A DNA stretch of 64,000 bases from Sphingobium sp. SCG-1 (GCF_002953135.1 NZ_CP026372.1:1736001-1800000); one strand, 5' to 3'; shown: positions 1 through 8,528, numbered from the stretch's first letter. Numbers and translations: made by a program. The notes: a model not told the origin generated them from the sequence alone.

Positions 1-150
1 AAAGTACATTGCCGCGCTCGGTCCGGCGTGCGCGCTCGTAACGCATTGGTAATAATATTACCATTTTGAGGTCTATGTTGCAACCCAGCAAAGTGTCGCC
101 TTAATTGGCACGGCGTAAAGATCGCCTTCAGATATGTCTGCTTCTCCATA

Positions 151-666
151 TCACTGCGCAAAAACGTGGATTTCGTCATGGGCAGTCTGGATGGTGAAAA
201 CATCGCCGCTCATTTCCACGTCCCGCGCCATGGCCTGCCAGTCGATGTAAAACCGCAACGCTGCGGGAACATCCAAGCTTTCTTCAGTCAAACCCCGCAC
301 ATAATCTGCAAGATCGGAATAGACGCCGTGATAGCGGTCTTCCAACGCCGCTCGCGCCTCGTCCAGTGATCCGTAATAGTTGACCAGTTCCGCGCCCAGT
401 CTTCCATGCTCGACAACGAACGCGGCCTTTTCGGCTACGCTTTCTATCCCGGCATATTCTTCGATGCGAATGCCTTCGAAGCCCTCATAATCATGGATCG
501 CCCATTCTTCGGCATCGGCAATCGGTGAAGCTTTGAGCATCTTGGCAATGTCGTCATAGATTGCCCAAGCGTCTTGGGTTGCTTCAATCCACTCGCCATG
601 CAGGATGGCATTATTGTAGGCCGCCAAACAGGCGACATAGATTCTGATTTCTGGTTTGTTCTCCAT
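151..666 (-). CDS. ardA: Antirestriction protein ArdA
   Basis: ArdA proteins are acidic DNA mimics that bind and block type I restriction-modification enzymes, protecting incoming conjugative DNA. The 171-residue product begins MENKPEIRIYVACLAAYN and is rich in Asp and Glu (for example DAEEWAIHDYEGFEGI), as expected of the family. The frame is open far upstream, but the start at 666 is chosen because the family begins at this motif and an AAGAGA ribosome-binding site lies just before it. A perfect inverted repeat (686-703) sits in the leader. Its presence supports an island that moves by conjugation. Family assignment is confident; activity is inferred. Confidence 0.9.
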   Translation of the reverse strand: MENKPEIRIYVACLAAYNNAILHGEWIEATQDAWAIYDDIAKMLKASPIADAEEWAIHDYEGFEGIRIEEYAGIESVAEKAAFVVEHGRLGAELVNYYGSLDEARAALEDRYHGVYSDLADYVRGLTEESLDVPAALRFYIDWQAMARDVEMSGDVFTIQTAHDEIHVFAQ

Positions 667-685
667 TTTGGTTCTCTTGGGGTTT

Positions 686-703
686 GGGTTGCACATGCAA
701 CCC
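686..703 (-). promoter_or_regulatory. Perfect inverted repeat in the ardA leader
   Basis: GGGTTGCA (686-693) and TGCAACCC (696-703) form an 8-bp perfect palindrome with a 2-nt spacer, 20 to 37 nt before the ardA start. It could be an operator or a hairpin in the ardA mRNA leader. No regulator is identified. Confidence 0.4.
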
Positions 704-1099
704 GTTGCCCATCGGCGAGATTGGGGGAGCAAACGGAGTGGATGGCTTCGCGGGGAACCTGCTGCACGAAACGCAGTGGAGGAAGCTGGGCGGAAGGCAT
801 TCCGAAGTGCGCCGGGGCAAAGCCCCAGCCCTTTTGCGTTAGCGGTCGTCACCAACTGGCCGAGACTACAGGCTCGGTAAGCGTCAGCGCATAGGACGCG
901 GCCCGATAAGGAAACGCCTAGCAGCTAGATAGAAAGTCGATGTCGGGCTCGTAATGAAGTGTACCGCCATGGCGTTGAAATCAGCAAAAAATGTTAACCC
1001 AATGATTTAAAGTAACATTTTCCTAATGCTGAGTTTGGTGGCCGTGAAAAAGGTTCGCCAAACTGAGGGAGTAGTGTAAGCTTAATTCAGAGGGATTCA
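704..1099. other. Intergenic region between ardA and ietA
   Basis: About 400 bases lie between the divergent ardA and ietA genes. Short open frames occur on both strands, but none has a good ribosome-binding site or recognisable product. The right part (about 970-1030) is AT-rich and is the likely site of the ietA promoter. I see no RNA gene or long repeat. Confidence 0.4.
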
Positions 1100-2098
1100 G
1101 TGTCGAACGTTAAACAAATTCTCGCAATGCTAAGAAGCCGCGCCGAAGGCGATGAGGAAACCTTTTTCTCCATTGCGCTTCAAGTTGCTGCTTCTGAAGC
1201 CCGACAAGGTCGCCGCCAAACAGCGGAAGAACTTCGATCTGAGATAGATAAGGCTCGTACGAAGAGTTCTCGGGGTGCCTCCATCCCTATTAAGTTTTCC
1301 GCTCCAAGGGGTGACGTTCAAGGCCTCATCGAAATGCGAGAAGCGCGTTTCAAGCTCAAAGACGTCGTTCTGAACGAACGCCAAATATCGGGTATGGATG
1401 ATTTCATTCGCCAACAGCGGAAAAGAGACTGGTTGCGCGAACATGGCAAAGTGCCGAATCGCCGGATGCTTTTTGTCGGCCCACCGGGCTCTGGGAAAAC
1501 GATGTCAGCGGAGGCTCTGGCTGGCGAGTTACTGCTGCCCTTTTTTGTTATTCGTTTAGAAGCGTTGATCACCCGCTACATGGGGGAGACGGCGGCGAAA
1601 TTACGGTTGGTATTTGATGAAACTGCCAGACATCGCGGCGTTTATCTGTTCGACGAGTTTGATGCAGTAGGAGCCCAACGAACGGCGACAAACGATGTCG
1701 CTGAAATGAGACGTGTCTTGAACTCCTTCTTACAATTTATGGAGGAAGGAAATTCAACTGATAGCGTAATAGTTTGCTCTACGAACCATCCCTCCCTTTT
1801 AGATCGGGCCTTGTTGAGAAGGTACGATCAGGTTCTAGAGTTCGATGCTCCATCGGCAGAACAAATACAAAAGCTGATAATCACGAACGCTCAACCTGCC
1901 AAACTCGCTAGGATTTCTTGGAAGAAAGTTCTTGTTGCCTCCGAGGGGCTCAGCCAAGCAGAAATTGTTCGTGCGGTTGATGATTCTGTGAAAACCGCAA
2001 TTCTTGATGAAAATTTAAGTATTTCGACTGAGGATCTTTTAAATCGGCTGCATGACAGGCATGTAATGAGGACTGCCTTTTTAGACAAAGACACCTGA
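1100..2098 (+). CDS. ietA: AAA+ ATPase of the IetAS system (IetA)
   Basis: A single-domain AAA+ ATPase of 332 residues. Walker A is GPPGSGKT (127-134), Walker B is VYLFDEFD (181-188), sensor 1 is N229 in STNHP, and R240/R241 in LLRRYD are the likely arginine fingers. Translation begins at GTG (1100) behind AGAGGG. It lies 6 nt upstream of a subtilisin-like protease gene. An AAA-ATPase followed by a subtilase is the arrangement of IetAS, first described as a toxin-antitoxin system that stabilises the Agrobacterium Ti plasmid and later reported among anti-phage systems. The ATPase is thought to restrain or control the protease. Domain calls are direct; the system name rests on gene pairing and domain order. 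Confidence 0.85.
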   Translation: MSNVKQILAMLRSRAEGDEETFFSIALQVAASEARQGRRQTAEELRSEIDKARTKSSRGASIPIKFSAPRGDVQGLIEMREARFKLKDVVLNERQISGMDDFIRQQRKRDWLREHGKVPNRRMLFVGPPGSGKTMSAEALAGELLLPFFVIRLEALITRYMGETAAKLRLVFDETARHRGVYLFDEFDAVGAQRTATNDVAEMRRVLNSFLQFMEEGNSTDSVIVCSTNHPSLLDRALLRRYDQVLEFDAPSAEQIQKLIITNAQPAKLARISWKKVLVASEGLSQAEIVRAVDDSVKTAILDENLSISTEDLLNRLHDRHVMRTAFLDKDT

Positions 2099-2104
2099 TA
2101 AACT

Positions 2105-4576
2105 ATGCCACCTCGCTTTACGCTTCCACATATCGACATTGCACGCCTCGTAAGTTCGCAGGAGTATACCGGAACAGGCGGGGGCGGCGGCGGTAGTGGA
2201 GCTCGCGACCGCATTGCACATGGCACTCGCGTAAAAACAGAACTTGCTGCGGCTCTCAGTTTGTCAGATGCGCTTCGGCCGCAAGATGACCGACTAGATG
2301 CCGCCGAAGGATCTTACATCGAAGTGGATCTCAGGTCAGGCACGAACGCTGATGCGCTCGATCTAAAAGGGGCGGGCATTCGGTCAGGTTCTGCAAAGGT
2401 TGATAATGAAAATGATCGGACCATCACTCTTTTTGTGCCAGACAGCGCGCGCTTGGTCCTCGAGCAAATAATTGAAGACTACCTTACCGGACCTCTGACT
2501 GAGCGGGCTCAAAATCCCCCTAATCAAGCCAAAGTTGAAGCGATTGAAGCCTTCAGGACGGTGACACTAGCATCGTTTTGGACCGATGATCGTTCAGCGA
2601 TGCCGGAAACTCCGCAGGAAAAAATCTGGTGGGCTTTGTGGTGCCATCCCGATGGCGAGGATAAAATAGAAGAGGTTTGCGAGAGGATGGGGCTTCGCGT
2701 AGCTGATCGCGAACGGCGCCAGTATTTTCCGGAGATCGTAGTCATTCCGGTATGGTCAACGCGAGCGGCCATAGAGCTACTTTTATATTCGACAGGAGCA
2801 GTCTCTGAGCTAAGACGAGCAAACGATTCTCCGAAATTTTTTCTTGATGACATCCATGGCGAGCAGGCACCATGGGTTGAGGATTTTGCTGAGAGGATTA
2901 CTTGGCCAGCCTCGGATGCTCCGGCAGTCTGCATATTCGACACTGGAGTGAACCGGGCTCATTCCCTCATTGAGCCTGCATTATCTAGCGATGATATGCA
3001 CGCGATCGATAGAGCTTGGGGTACTGCCGACCAACCTGAGGGCCATGGAACCGCCATGGCAGGATTGGCACTTCATGGCGATTTAACTGCATCTCTCGGC
3101 GACAGATCGACACCACGGCTCAAACATCGGCTGGAATCTGTGAAGATCATGCCACCTCGCGGATTCGATCCCCATGAGCCACATAACTATGGTCCGGTGA
3201 CTCAAAGCGCCATTTCCCTGCCAGAAATAAGCGCTCCAGACAGAGGCCGGATTTTTTGTATGGCAGTAACTAATGATAAAGTGTCGGGAGCAAGACCCTC
3301 GGCGTGGAGCGCAGCAATAGATCAAGCGGCTATCGGGGCCATGCCCGGAGATGACGATCACGCGCCGAAAAGGCTTATCGTTTTATCCGGCGGAAACACG
3401 CCTTCACCGATAGAGTTTGCTCGTCTTCGACCGCAGGATGAACATCCAATCGAAGATCCTGCGCAAGCTTGGAATGCGTTGAGCGTTGGGGGCTACACGG
3501 ATTTCAGCATCGTAGGGGAAGACGGATACGAGGATTGGACACCACTAGCAGATACTGGGGCATTGAGCCCTCATAGTTGCACGAGCGCAAGTTGGCCAAG
3601 GAATGCTCCTATTAAGCCTGAAATAGTTATGGAGGCAGGAAATCGTGGGGTTAGCCCAGCGAGGCGTGATGTGATGACGTTTGGATCGATGTCCCTATGC
3701 TCTACCGGGGCGGATGTAGCCACCGATCCCTTAGTTGCCTTTCAGGGGACAAGTGCCGCAGCAGCACAAGCTGCGCGATTGGCAGCACGCCTGTTAGCGG
3801 ATCATCCAGAGTTTTGGCCGGAAACCGTACGTGGCCTAATGGTTCATAGCGCCGAATGGACCGAGCACATGATAGCTGCTCTAGCCCGGCTTCCAGGCAA
3901 AAAGGAAAGGTGCGAGTTAATCCGCCACTTTGGATACGGCGTTCCAGACTATGAAAGGGCTACTGCATCTGCGCAGAACCATCTTGCGCTATTTTCTCAA
4001 GCTGAAATTCAGCCCTTTAGACTACAGGGTGGTCGCAAGTTCAACGAATGCCATTACTACGATCTGCCTATACCCCGGGACATCTTGGAAGAGATGGAAA
4101 ATAAGACAATAGAACTGAAAGTGACGTTGTCTTATTTTATCGATCCAAATCCGGGTCGATCCGCAAATATAAACCCCTTCCGATATCAGTCCCACGGTTT
4201 GAGGTTTGACCTCAGGCGCAAGGCGGAAACGTTAGCTAAGTTCAAAGAGCGCGTAAACGCATCAGAGCGAGATGACCCTCTCATCGCTCCTCCGACGGTG
4301 GCTGATGATAATCGATGGACCCTTGGCCCCCAAAATATAAATTCAGGGTCACTCCATTCGGACATATGGATTGGCCCCGCCATCGAACTACTAGGTCGAG
4401 ACACGCTTTGCATTAAACCCGTAGGCGGATGGTGCCGTGATCGATCTACGCGGGAACATTGTAACGCGAAACGACGCTATTCTCTGATTGTAACGGTGAA
4501 GGCGCATGACGCCACTGTCGATCTGTACACGCCCATCAAAAATATGGTCGATGTTACGGTGGATATCGCAAACTAA
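2105..4576 (+). CDS. ietS: Subtilisin-like serine protease of the IetAS system (IetS)
   Basis: An S8-family protease of 823 residues. The catalytic triad is visible: Asp279 in FDTG, His314 in EGHGTAMAG, and Ser550 in FQGTSAAAA. There is no signal peptide, so it should act in the cytoplasm, unlike most secreted subtilases. A run of six glycines lies near residues 25-30, followed by a long N-terminal region of about 270 residues before the protease core and about 200 residues after it. In IetAS the protease is the effector (toxin) and the ATPase the partner. All three catalytic residues are intact. The substrate is unknown. Confidence 0.85.
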   Translation: MPPRFTLPHIDIARLVSSQEYTGTGGGGGGSGARDRIAHGTRVKTELAAALSLSDALRPQDDRLDAAEGSYIEVDLRSGTNADALDLKGAGIRSGSAKVDNENDRTITLFVPDSARLVLEQIIEDYLTGPLTERAQNPPNQAKVEAIEAFRTVTLASFWTDDRSAMPETPQEKIWWALWCHPDGEDKIEEVCERMGLRVADRERRQYFPEIVVIPVWSTRAAIELLLYSTGAVSELRRANDSPKFFLDDIHGEQAPWVEDFAERITWPASDAPAVCIFDTGVNRAHSLIEPALSSDDMHAIDRAWGTADQPEGHGTAMAGLALHGDLTASLGDRSTPRLKHRLESVKIMPPRGFDPHEPHNYGPVTQSAISLPEISAPDRGRIFCMAVTNDKVSGARPSAWSAAIDQAAIGAMPGDDDHAPKRLIVLSGGNTPSPIEFARLRPQDEHPIEDPAQAWNALSVGGYTDFSIVGEDGYEDWTPLADTGALSPHSCTSASWPRNAPIKPEIVMEAGNRGVSPARRDVMTFGSMSLCSTGADVATDPLVAFQGTSAAAAQAARLAARLLADHPEFWPETVRGLMVHSAEWTEHMIAALARLPGKKERCELIRHFGYGVPDYERATASAQNHLALFSQAEIQPFRLQGGRKFNECHYYDLPIPRDILEEMENKTIELKVTLSYFIDPNPGRSANINPFRYQSHGLRFDLRRKAETLAKFKERVNASERDDPLIAPPTVADDNRWTLGPQNINSGSLHSDIWIGPAIELLGRDTLCIKPVGGWCRDRSTREHCNAKRRYSLIVTVKAHDATVDLYTPIKNMVDVTVDIAN

Positions 4577-4622
4577 ACTTAACCTATGAAACGCTAAAAC
4601 TATCAGTGCAATTCAGCAAGCC

Positions 4623-4637
4623 AATTGATCATCAATT
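4623..4637. repeat. Short palindrome between convergent genes
   Basis: AATTGAT, a single C and ATCAATT form a 7-bp perfect palindrome in the 82-nt gap between the convergent ietS and kinase genes. There is no adjacent T-run, so terminator function is uncertain. Confidence 0.25.
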
Positions 4638-4658
4638 AGCTGTAACTGTTCAGTGTAC

Positions 4659-5738
4659 TTAAAGTCGTTCAGCCAGTTTTATGGCTTCCACAAGTGACAT
4701 GGCTGGATGCTTGTTCTGCTTCCGCCAAGAAGTGTGCTCGCCAGTCTTTTTCTCGATTAAATATTTGCCGCTACGTTCAGTGAGCCTAAATCTGCCGCGA
4801 TGCTTATGAAGGATGGGCTCGGGTTCCAAGCGCCAGTCTGGAAGCGCAGACCGCATGTTGCTAAGCTTGACGATAAAATCCGACATGCTTGCATACCTGT
4901 CAGTATAGTCCAGTTTGCAACATTTTCGGACAACTTTGACAAGTTCGTCCGGAATCCACGCTGGCAAGGTCCCGTAATTTAAAACCTTTCCGCTTGTTAT
5001 TTTCTTTTCGATTATCGCGGTTGCATAGAACTGGTTTTCTGGCTCGGGCTTTGCGCAGTAAATCGCCAACTCCTTTTCAGAGAGCCATTCCGCTTCATTA
5101 TATTTTAGAACTCCACCGAGTAGTTGATAAAGAATAATTCCTATCTGATAAATGTCGCCCTGTGGATATGCGCGACCTGTCGCCACTTCTTCCGGCGTCC
5201 TGTAGATTAGAGAATGCTTCGATCCAGTTTTCGCGTAGCCATGTTCGTTCTTTTCAACGATCGAACCGAAGTCGCCAATAACAAATTTTTTGTCAGAGTT
5301 GCAGAATATATTCGAAGGTTTCAGATCGCGGTGAATGAATCCGGATGCGTGAATTGTATTTGCTCCAGTGGCCACTTCTAAGATTATCTCGACTGCCTGC
5401 CGTACGCCAATCCCACCTTTTTCCAAATGCTCATCAAGATCACCGTGCTCACAATATGCGGTGATAAAATAGGCGTCATCTTTGTCAATGGCAGCCGCGT
5501 CTAATACATGAAGGGTGTGTGGGGAGGCGAGGTCACACAGATGCTTTGGCTCCAAATGTGCGCCGTCACCCCAATAGTAGAATTTTACAACGACTTTTTG
5601 ATCCGTGATGCGGTTTTTTCCGACAAGGACATAGCCGTTATTTCCCTTCTGGATATCGTTCTCGAAGTCAATTTTCTTTGCCAGTTCTTGGGCCGTGGGA
5701 AGGAGTTGAATAGGCAATGCTGTTAGATCGACTGGCAT
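4659..5738 (-). CDS. Serine/threonine protein kinase paired with a DUF3010 protein
   Basis: A 359-residue soluble Hanks-type kinase. The glycine loop is GNNGYVLVG (32-40), the ATP lysine K52, the probable helix-C glutamate E63, the catalytic loop HRDLKPSN (136-143) and the DFG motif 156-158. The catalytic set is complete, so it should be active. After about residue 305 a short C-terminal module rich in Arg and Lys (RGRFRLTERSGKYLIEK) replaces the usual membrane anchor and PASTA or sensor domains. The start at 5738 has AAAGGTG upstream. It is 10 nt downstream of the DUF3010 gene and surely cotranscribed with it. Island kinases next to defence genes are often phage-sensing or toxic effectors; that role is inferred here. 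Confidence 0.75.
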   Translation of the reverse strand: MPVDLTALPIQLLPTAQELAKKIDFENDIQKGNNGYVLVGKNRITDQKVVVKFYYWGDGAHLEPKHLCDLASPHTLHVLDAAAIDKDDAYFITAYCEHGDLDEHLEKGGIGVRQAVEIILEVATGANTIHASGFIHRDLKPSNIFCNSDKKFVIGDFGSIVEKNEHGYAKTGSKHSLIYRTPEEVATGRAYPQGDIYQIGIILYQLLGGVLKYNEAEWLSEKELAIYCAKPEPENQFYATAIIEKKITSGKVLNYGTLPAWIPDELVKVVRKCCKLDYTDRYASMSDFIVKLSNMRSALPDWRLEPEPILHKHRGRFRLTERSGKYLIEKKTGEHTSWRKQNKHPAMSLVEAIKLAERL

Positions 5739-5748
5739 TACGGCACCT

Positions 5749-6165
5749 TTACAACTTAGCCAGTTCCGAGACAGCCGCTAGATAAGCATCGCTCTGATAT
5801 TGGTTGATCGTCGCGGGGATTGCTCCAGTGTTTTTGCTAGACAGCTTCGACAAGGCCTGCGGACTTACAAATTCGACCGGAATACCGGACAATTGGAATA
5901 GCCCTTCAATTTTAAAAGTGACGCCGCCAGCAGCCATCTGGCCTTTTGTCTGGCGAGTTTTGATTACAAAGCACTTTAGATTATGGTCCTTCGCAAGCGC
6001 CTTAATAGCTTCAAAAAGTACTTGCACGGACTTACAATCGCGGTCGTCATTCAAGGACAGTTTCTTGGACGCGGATTTGATGTGGAGTAAGCCCCCCTCA
6101 TCATCGATTTCAACAATCGCTAGAATCGCTTCTTTTGCTTTAATCTCTACGCCGCAGACTTTCAT
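5749..6165 (-). CDS. DUF3010 family protein, RNase H/RuvC-like fold
   Basis: A 138-residue protein opening MKVCGVEIKAKEAILAIVE, the characteristic start of DUF3010, a family with a predicted RNase H-like (RuvC-type) fold. Candidate active-site acids are E7 on strand 1, E87 (FKIEG) and D126 (QSDAYLAA), the last in a typical RuvC-like 'DA' helix. The start at 6165 has a strong GGAGG site. It is the first gene of a two-gene operon with the kinase downstream. Biochemical function of the family is not established; nuclease or nucleic-acid binding is inference from fold. It may be regulated by, or be the target of, the kinase. Confidence 0.7.
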   Translation of the reverse strand: MKVCGVEIKAKEAILAIVEIDDEGGLLHIKSASKKLSLNDDRDCKSVQVLFEAIKALAKDHNLKCFVIKTRQTKGQMAAGGVTFKIEGLFQLSGIPVEFVSPQALSKLSSKNTGAIPATINQYQSDAYLAAVSELAKL

Positions 6166-6658
6166 GAATCCTCCAGATTGGAGAGTGATAGTACGCGCTC
6201 GAGATGGATTTCGAAAGAGTTCAGTGTCAATTGCTGGAACAACGATCTTTTGCTGATGCCCAGCGCTGTTTTGGCCCGTGTGAAGGCGTCAATTGCAACG
6301 GATGTGGGTAGCAGGTTGACCCTTCCATAGAAGCAGGGTCACAAGGGGCAGGCACGCCCCTTGGTCGTCTCAATGGGCGAAACCCTTGTGCAGGGTCCAT
6401 GGGCGGCAAACGCTTTGGTCTTCGATGAAATCGGCATGGGGTCAGGGGGAGCAGGCACGCTCCGATTGTTGATGGGGTTTGGGGAGAGCAAAAGTCTCCC
6501 CGATGGTGCTGATCCGGCTCAAGGCCGGTGAAGTGCCAATGGCTAGAGGGATGCAACGGGAGAGCGCAGTGTCTCCCTTGCCAAGTGCTGCCGTGACACG
6601 GCAGACACCTTGCGGATGCTATAAGCCCGTTCTTCCTACTGCTGCACTCTCAATATAT
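6166..6658. other. Non-coding island segment with small hairpins
   Basis: About 490 bases without a convincing gene. Open frames exist on both strands but have the composition of chance frames (Pro, Arg and His rich) and no domain. Two perfect hairpins are seen: GGGGAGA/TCTCCCC at 6481-6501 and CCGGC/GCCGG at 6514-6528. Neither is followed by a T-run. Hairpins like these can lie near transfer origins, but there is no relaxase here to support that. Confidence 0.35.
6481..6501. repeat. Inverted repeat in island intergenic DNA
   Basis: GGGGAGA (6481-6487) and TCTCCCC (6495-6501) are perfect complements with a 7-nt spacer. A second, 5-bp hairpin follows 12 nt later. The function is unknown. Confidence 0.35.
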
Positions 6659-7270
6659 TTACATGCCGCCTCGCTCGCGAAGCCTTTCGAGCATTTGTTG
6701 ATGTTCTCTGGCCAGACGCATCGCAGGGCTGTTTTGGATTTCACGAGCCATACGCACAACAGGGCTATTTTCGATTTCACGGGCCATACGCACAACGGGG
6801 CTGTTCTCGATGTCGCGCACCATCTTCATTGTTGGACTGTTCTGAAAATCCAAAATAGCTTTCATTGCTGGAGACAAGTCCATGCCCATCGCCGCCCTCA
6901 TTACCGCGGAGTTGGGGATGGTCCCCATCGCGGCCTTCATTATAGCGGAATTAGGAATGGCCCCCATCGCAGCAGCCCTGATAGCACTTAGATCGCTCCT
7001 CGGATTTGCTGACATCTTCGCTACCTTTCTGCGCTCGCGCTCTTCGGCGCGGGCTTTGGCTTCTGCTAACAGCGCGTCCTTGCGATCTTTCCATTTCGTC
7101 TGCCACCGTCTCACATCAGCGTCACTGGCATTGCGGTTGTAACCCCGCATTGCTGCCGTCGCTTTCGTATTGGGGCGGGCGAAAATCATGTCAGCAATGG
7201 CCATCAATGCCCTGCTGTCGTCCTTTTCGCTGCCTCTAGGGCGGCCCCTACTTTTATTGGAACTGGTCAT
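6659..7270 (-). CDS. Orphan island protein with tandem 12-residue repeats
   Basis: I do not recognise this 203-residue protein. The N-terminus (SRGRPRGSEKDD) resembles a short basic DNA-contact segment, and residues about 20-90 look like a charged helical domain. From about residue 95 to the end it carries degenerate 12 to 13-residue repeats; the clearest are NSPTMKMVRDIE, NSPVVRMAREIE, NSPVVRMAREIQ and NSPAMRLAREHQ. The spacing suggests stacked amphipathic helices. Neighbours are a defence-like pair on one side and the conjugation block on the other, so it is island cargo or a DNA-packaging/transfer accessory. The function is open. Confidence 0.6.
   Translation of the reverse strand: MTSSNKSRGRPRGSEKDDSRALMAIADMIFARPNTKATAAMRGYNRNASDADVRRWQTKWKDRKDALLAEAKARAEERERRKVAKMSANPRSDLSAIRAAAMGAIPNSAIMKAAMGTIPNSAVMRAAMGMDLSPAMKAILDFQNSPTMKMVRDIENSPVVRMAREIENSPVVRMAREIQNSPAMRLAREHQQMLERLRERGGM
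6710..6853 (-). repeat. Tandem 36-bp repeats within the repeat-protein gene
   Basis: Four consecutive 36-bp units starting at about 6710, 6746, 6782 and 6818 encode the 12-residue repeats. The two central units are the most alike; the outer ones have drifted. Copy number may vary between strains by slippage. Confidence 0.6.
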
Positions 7271-7485
7271 CTGCGACCTCCTTTCGTTCTAATAAGAATG
7301 TCAGTATGGGGCTGGAATTCAAGCGAGAAGAAAGCTTTGTCCAAGAAATTATACGAGGAAAATTCAAAGGGCGGATTCAGAAAGCGAGATTAAATCCTCG
7401 GCTGCCTTGTCGTGCAGTCCTATCCCCCCGGCTTGCTCACTTAGCAATGCGACTGCTGCTGTCTTACCATGAAGGGAGATAGGCC

Positions 7486-7701
7486 ATGATCGACGTTACC
7501 GCAGTTGGAGACCTGACATTCGAAATCCGCTTTGATGAAAAGCTTCGGGAAGACCTGAAGGAAGTCGCGGGCTGGGGTACAAGCGCCGATGCCATTCAGC
7601 GCATCCTCTCCGATATCATTCTGGGATGTAATCCATACCGGGAATTCGACTGCGATTTTCCGTCGCATTTTCTAAAAAGTTTTCCGCGAAGCTGGCATTG
7701 A
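7486..7701 (+). CDS. Small unknown protein, probably frameshifted at its 3' end
   Basis: A 71-residue frame starting MIDVTAVGDLTFEIRFDEKL behind a good AGGGAGA site. The last residues (FLKSFPRSWH) look non-native. After the A5 run at 7674-7678 another frame opens and reads like the true continuation (KVFREAGIDDLIPRMGDD, then ASERTAILPFAEVTN), ending at 7834 inside the next gene. Losing one A would join the two into a protein of about 115 residues. This is a disrupted gene, a sequencing error or a programmed shift. The function is unknown. It lies just ahead of the coupling-protein operon. Confidence 0.55.
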   Translation: MIDVTAVGDLTFEIRFDEKLREDLKEVAGWGTSADAIQRILSDIILGCNPYREFDCDFPSHFLKSFPRSWH

Positions 7702-7781
7702 TGACCTTATCCCCCGAATGGGCGACGATTTGGTTGCATCTGAGCGAACGGCAATCCTGCCCTTCGCTGAGGTAACAAACC

Positions 7782-8525
7782 ATGCGTCCCACTATCGATC
7801 CCGCTTCCGACACTGGCCCACGCTTTCGCGCTGAACGCGTCCCGCGTTCAGCAAGCTTCTCTGATCTGCCTGATCTGTCGGAACGGCCCCGCCGCCGCCT
7901 GCATCCCATGGTGTTTGCAGGCGGCGTATTCCTGATGGCGAGCGCAGCCTTCTATGGCGCGGAAGCCTTGTTGCCGCCCAGCTTCAAGCCGTCCGTCTTC
8001 ACTGGCGGCTATCAACGGGAAATCGCCAAGGCGAAATCCGAAGGCGAGCTTGCCTCCCGCATCCAGTATGACAAGCAACTGAAGGTTTATGAAACCGCCG
8101 CCGTAGTTTGGCAGGAACAATGCAAGGCCAGCCTTCAAGCGCTAAATTCCAACTACGAAGCCGTTTATCGCCGGGCGGGCGTCGGCTATCAACTCGCCGC
8201 CGACTTGCAAAAGCAATATGCGAACTATCGCTATGCCATCGCGCAAAGTTCGGTTGGCGGCGAGATCGGCGTAGCCAATACCGCCACGACGTTCGGGTAT
8301 TGGATAGGTTTGCTCGACCCGGAAATGGGAAAGCAGTCGCTGGAATTCGCGGAAAATGCCCGGCGGCAGGCTTACGCCAAATTGGACGAGGCCGCGCAGT
8401 CGGGTATCACTGTGTCAGCCGAAGGCTGGGATGACGGCCTTGTCGATCCGGCATCGTTCTCAGGCAAGTTCCGTTGCGACATGCCATCCGCACCGCTCGC
8501 TCTTCAGCCCTCTTCGGAGGGCTGA
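7782..8525 (+). CDS. Membrane-anchored transfer-region protein, unknown
   Basis: A 247-residue protein with an Arg/Pro-rich cytoplasmic N-terminus, one membrane segment at about 43-62 (FAGGVFLMASAAFYGAEALL), and a helical, probably periplasmic remainder. Two cysteines (in WQEQCKASL and KFRCDMPS) could form a disulphide. The GAGGTAAC site upstream fits the start. It ends 3 nt before the coupling ATPase gene, so the two are cotranscribed. I do not recognise the family. Position suggests a membrane partner of the coupling protein or a part of the type IV channel in mobile elements of sphingomonads. Confidence 0.6.
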   Translation: MRPTIDPASDTGPRFRAERVPRSASFSDLPDLSERPRRRLHPMVFAGGVFLMASAAFYGAEALLPPSFKPSVFTGGYQREIAKAKSEGELASRIQYDKQLKVYETAAVVWQEQCKASLQALNSNYEAVYRRAGVGYQLAADLQKQYANYRYAIAQSSVGGEIGVANTATTFGYWIGLLDPEMGKQSLEFAENARRQAYAKLDEAAQSGITVSAEGWDDGLVDPASFSGKFRCDMPSAPLALQPSSEG

Positions 8526-8528
8526 GCC

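Noticed and set aside
1..150. Left attachment site of the island
   Set aside because: No copy of the tRNA-Arg 3' end is seen near the window start; the boundary must lie outside.
6481..6528. Hairpins as an origin of transfer
   Set aside because: No relaxase gene or recognisable nick-site motif nearby.
6227..6991. Overlapping open frames on both strands (Pro/Arg- and His-rich)
   Set aside because: Chance composition, no domain; the plus-strand one is antisense to the real repeat-protein gene.
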